A DNA stretch of 64,000 bases from Bacteroidota bacterium (GTDB taxonomy: Bacteria; Bacteroidota; Bacteroidia; NORP154). Under the pieces are notes generated by a model. That model searched no databases. It was given only the letters and a program-made list of their open reading frames with translations, and was not told the DNA's origin. Numbering within the stretch: the stretch's first letter is position 1; each line of letters begins with the position of its first letter. The stretch covers positions 62,001 through 126,000 of the forward strand of contig JACZWC010000002.1 of assembly GCA_022572355.1 (NCBI GenBank), in the 5' to 3' direction. This document shows positions 62,235 through 64,000 of the stretch, in pieces. Made by a program: the position numbers and the translations under genes.

Positions 62235-63014
62235 TTATCTCTTATTAGAAGTGTATTGCTCTCTTATAATTAGCACGCCGGTCTTATCATACTCTTCATA
62301 CAGGCCATGTTTATTTTCGCGCAGGTCATAATTTATCCTCTTTTTTAATTGGCCATTTGAGTAGAAGTACTTCCAGGTACCAATCTTATAGAGATAATCC
62401 GGATTCCGTCCATATGCATGTTTTGATTTGAGGCCAATAAATTTGACTTGTCCATTGGGATATCGTTCTTCCCTTAATTGAATGACATAATAATTGGAAT
62501 CAGAAATGAAGTTCATTATTCTCGCATAATAAGTACTATCATCAACATCTGATATTAATCTGCAAAGTGTGGTATCCATATCTGCTATGTATTTCATGGT
62601 GTCATCAACTCTATTTTCCCTTCTTTTTAACTTTTTTGTTATCCCTTTTATGAGTCCACCAACGCCTATTGCTATCGATCCGGCAGCAACCAGGCTTAAA
62701 CCAACCACAATCACGGGCCCCCCTTTTCTGTTCCAAAGATAATGACCATTATCTGAAGGATTTCCCTGGCCCGATGGGTCATTTCTATCAAATTTATTAA
62801 TTACCAAGCCGACTGTGTTTGTTACAGCCCCTACCACTACTAGCGCCCATCCAACTCCAATAAATTCACGTGCGACATCACTTTCTTTATATTCTGTCAA
62901 TTCTTCTGAGACAACTGAGTCTGCAGGCCATTCAATTTTTTGGCCATTACTCTCAATTGAGGTCGACAGCATGCAAAAGGCAACTAACAGGGTGATGAGG
63001 CTTGTTTTCTTCAT
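62235..63014 (-). CDS. Exported membrane protein with MORN-like C-terminus
   Basis: 259 residues from ATG 63014 (KKTSLITLLVAFCMLSTSIE); the frame is open to 63110 but the upstream part looks non-coding. After the signal peptide come two hydrophobic helices (FIGVGWALVVVGAVTNTVGL and GPVIVVGLSLVAAGSIAIGV) separated by a loop (NKFDRNDPSGQGNPSDNG). The C-terminal part has MORN-like hairpins (EERYPNGQVKFIGLKSK, YFYSNGQLKKRINYDL and HGLYEEYDKTGVLIIREQYT), as in the protein at 29.4 kb. Role unknown; probably envelope-located. It is divergent from the beta-barrel gene. Confidence 0.78.
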   Translation of the reverse strand: MKKTSLITLLVAFCMLSTSIESNGQKIEWPADSVVSEELTEYKESDVAREFIGVGWALVVVGAVTNTVGLVINKFDRNDPSGQGNPSDNGHYLWNRKGGPVIVVGLSLVAAGSIAIGVGGLIKGITKKLKRRENRVDDTMKYIADMDTTLCRLISDVDDSTYYARIMNFISDSNYYVIQLREERYPNGQVKFIGLKSKHAYGRNPDYLYKIGTWKYFYSNGQLKKRINYDLRENKHGLYEEYDKTGVLIIREQYTSNKR

Positions 63015-63156
63015 TGCGTTTAGACGAAAGAGCATTTGGGCAGATATAGCCCTTGTGTACATGACAAAACGGGAGGCACATGCTATTATTACATAATAAA
63101 TGCAACGCAAATAGCAATCCTTTTGGTGTGCTCCTGCCCACTATTGCATTTATCCG

Positions 63157-63164
63157 TATCTTTA
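63157..63164 (+). promoter_or_regulatory. Candidate -7 box for the beta-barrel gene
   Basis: TATCTTTA is one mismatch from TAnnTTTG and lies about 40 bp before the preferred TTG 63203 start. It argues against the far-upstream ATG 63080 as the true start, since that would place the promoter in the coding region. Confidence 0.3.
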
Positions 63165-63202
63165 TTACTACTAAAAAAGCACAAAATTCAGCGGTGAGCC
63201 AA

Positions 63203-63877
63203 TTGAAAGTCACAATAATTGCATTAATTATCCTGATCTCTGGCCTATCATTCGGGCAAATGAAAAAATTTGAGATTGGGATTCAAGGAGGGCCAAACCT
63301 CACAGATTTAAGAGGTAATGGCATTATAGAGGAACAAAATGACGTTGCCTTTAGATTTTCGGCTGGACTGACTTTTCAATACAACTTACCTCGACTCATA
63401 TCCTTTGAAACAAGTATTGCATTTGAAAGAAAGGGTGTAACTGCCAATTTCCCAATCACCAATATAACAGGAGAAGTTATTGGCAATGTAACATACAATA
63501 CACATTTCGACTACATTGTTGTTCCATTACTGGCAAGAATAAGTTGGGGAGGCAATTTTAAATTCTTCATGGTATTGGGCCCTTACTTCGGTTATTTAAC
63601 AAGCCAAACGAATGTGGTAGAGCCATTTGGGTCATATCCAAGAACGGTATCGGATAATACGGAAAACATTAAAAGATTTGATTGGGGTATTACAGATGGA
63701 CTTGGGGTTGACCTATTGATTAAAAACATGATGGTAGTATCCTTGGAAATACGGAGCAACTTCGGACTGTACAACACGAGCAAATCAGCAGTCTACTATA
63801 ATGGAACTATAAAGAACACCTCATTCAACTTGTTATTGGGTGTTGCGTACTTGCTCGGAACCCGAGATGCTGAATAG
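63203..63877 (+). CDS. Outer-membrane beta-barrel protein (PorT-like family)
   Basis: About 225 residues. The likely start is TTG 63203 (M-KVTIIALIILISGLSFGQ, a clear signal peptide) or GTG 63194; the frame is open to ATG 63080, whose product would have an implausible leader. After cleavage, FEIGIQGGPNLTDLRGNG is the typical start of the Bacteroidota 'outer membrane beta-barrel' family, followed by alternating strands (FRFSAGLTFQYNLP, VVPLLARISWGGNFKFFMVL, WGITDGLGVDLLIKNMMVV) and a last strand SFNLLLGVAYLLG. Function is probably structural or transport-related in the outer membrane. Confidence 0.82.
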   Translation: MKVTIIALIILISGLSFGQMKKFEIGIQGGPNLTDLRGNGIIEEQNDVAFRFSAGLTFQYNLPRLISFETSIAFERKGVTANFPITNITGEVIGNVTYNTHFDYIVVPLLARISWGGNFKFFMVLGPYFGYLTSQTNVVEPFGSYPRTVSDNTENIKRFDWGITDGLGVDLLIKNMMVVSLEIRSNFGLYNTSKSAVYYNGTIKNTSFNLLLGVAYLLGTRDAE

Positions 63878-63949
63878 ATAACAGCCCATCACTCATGTTG
63901 GTTAATGAGGCCGAGATAATAGCCGGATTGAAGATTCCCATTACCCCCC

Positions 63950-64000
63950 TGCACACCTGAAGATGCGCTAGCCGCGCACCTCATGTGTGCTGTCCCCCGC
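63950..64000. repeat. GC-rich inverted repeat at the right window edge
   Basis: GCACACCTGAAGATGCGC and GCGCACCTCATGTGTGC can form an imperfect stem around TAGCC. The flanking runs of C on both sides are direct, not inverted. The sequence is cut by the window end, so its nature (element terminus, terminator or gene-related) cannot be judged. No gene was seen in 63878-64000. Confidence 0.35.

Overview
The window looks like a chromosomal segment of a non-pathogenic, probably gliding member of the Bacteroidota (Flavobacteriales/Cytophagales-like, possibly from a metagenome assembly). Evidence for this: gldF-gldG, two PorP/SprF-type genes, five secreted giants or enzymes ending in type IX secretion (T9SS) sorting domains of type A or B, SprB and PKD repeats, GldG-dnaN synteny, and -7 boxes of the Bacteroidetes type TAnnTTTG. 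No rRNA, tRNA, CRISPR array, prophage or intact transposase gene was seen.

Layout. 1-5.6 kb: a truncated TPR protein, an FMN reductase coupled to a secreted M43 metalloprotease, and a divergent GT39-like membrane glycosyltransferase. 5.7-7.2 kb: two convergent two-gene modules, each a small helical protein followed by a nucleotidyltransferase. 7.3-9.7 kb: two HMG-CoA-lyase-family genes with an S23/four-helix-bundle cassette between them. 9.9-12.8 kb: a SprB-repeat adhesin with dockerin- and cohesin-like parts. 12.8-15.6 kb: SRPBCC protein, PaaI thioesterase, pyrD and pyrK. 16.0-22.4 kb: ribosomal protein L19 with a very long acidic N-terminus, an LtaS-like phosphotransferase, purC, phoH, a SAM hydrolase and an ABM-domain protein. 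22.5-29.4 kb: gldF, gldG, thioesterase, DUF4340 protein, dnaN and two exported proteins. 29.4-34.1 kb (minus): a tightly packed operon of glycosyltransferase, gcvT, comB-like, phospholipase C-like and MORN/YwqK-like genes. 34.1-40.2 kb: polysaccharide epimerase, CoA-binding protein, thioredoxin-fold lipid-face protein, lipoprotein, MazG-like and TPR genes. 40.5-53.9 kb: two T9SS type B clusters (giant SprB protein + PorP/SprF; giant PKD protein + PD40/TPR protein + PorP/SprF). 54.1-55.8 kb: a type A T9SS cargo. 56.0-62.0 kb: three translationally coupled TPR proteins with a shared C-terminal triple-membrane module, then a HExxH protein. 62.1-63.9 kb: a frameshifted mini membrane gene, a MORN-like membrane protein and an outer-membrane beta-barrel.

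How it works together: the window is rich in surface biology. GldFG and the PorP/SprF proteins belong to gliding/T9SS; the giant SprB and PKD proteins are likely surface filaments or adhesins exported by T9SS; the glycosyltransferase and epimerase genes fit surface polysaccharide synthesis. Housekeeping genes (pyrDK, purC, phoH, rplS, dnaN, gcvT) are interleaved.

Most unusual points: (i) L19 carrying about 220 acidic residues before the ribosomal domain with no internal Met; (ii) an S23 gene whose start and stop codons lie within flanking inverted repeats, together with 'empty' inverted-repeat elements of the same build elsewhere; (iii) inverted paralogous nucleotidyltransferase pairs; (iv) the TPR/3-TM array with DNA-level 120-bp repeats and short repeat insertions inside its genes. 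Domain calls are from reading motifs only; no database search was run.
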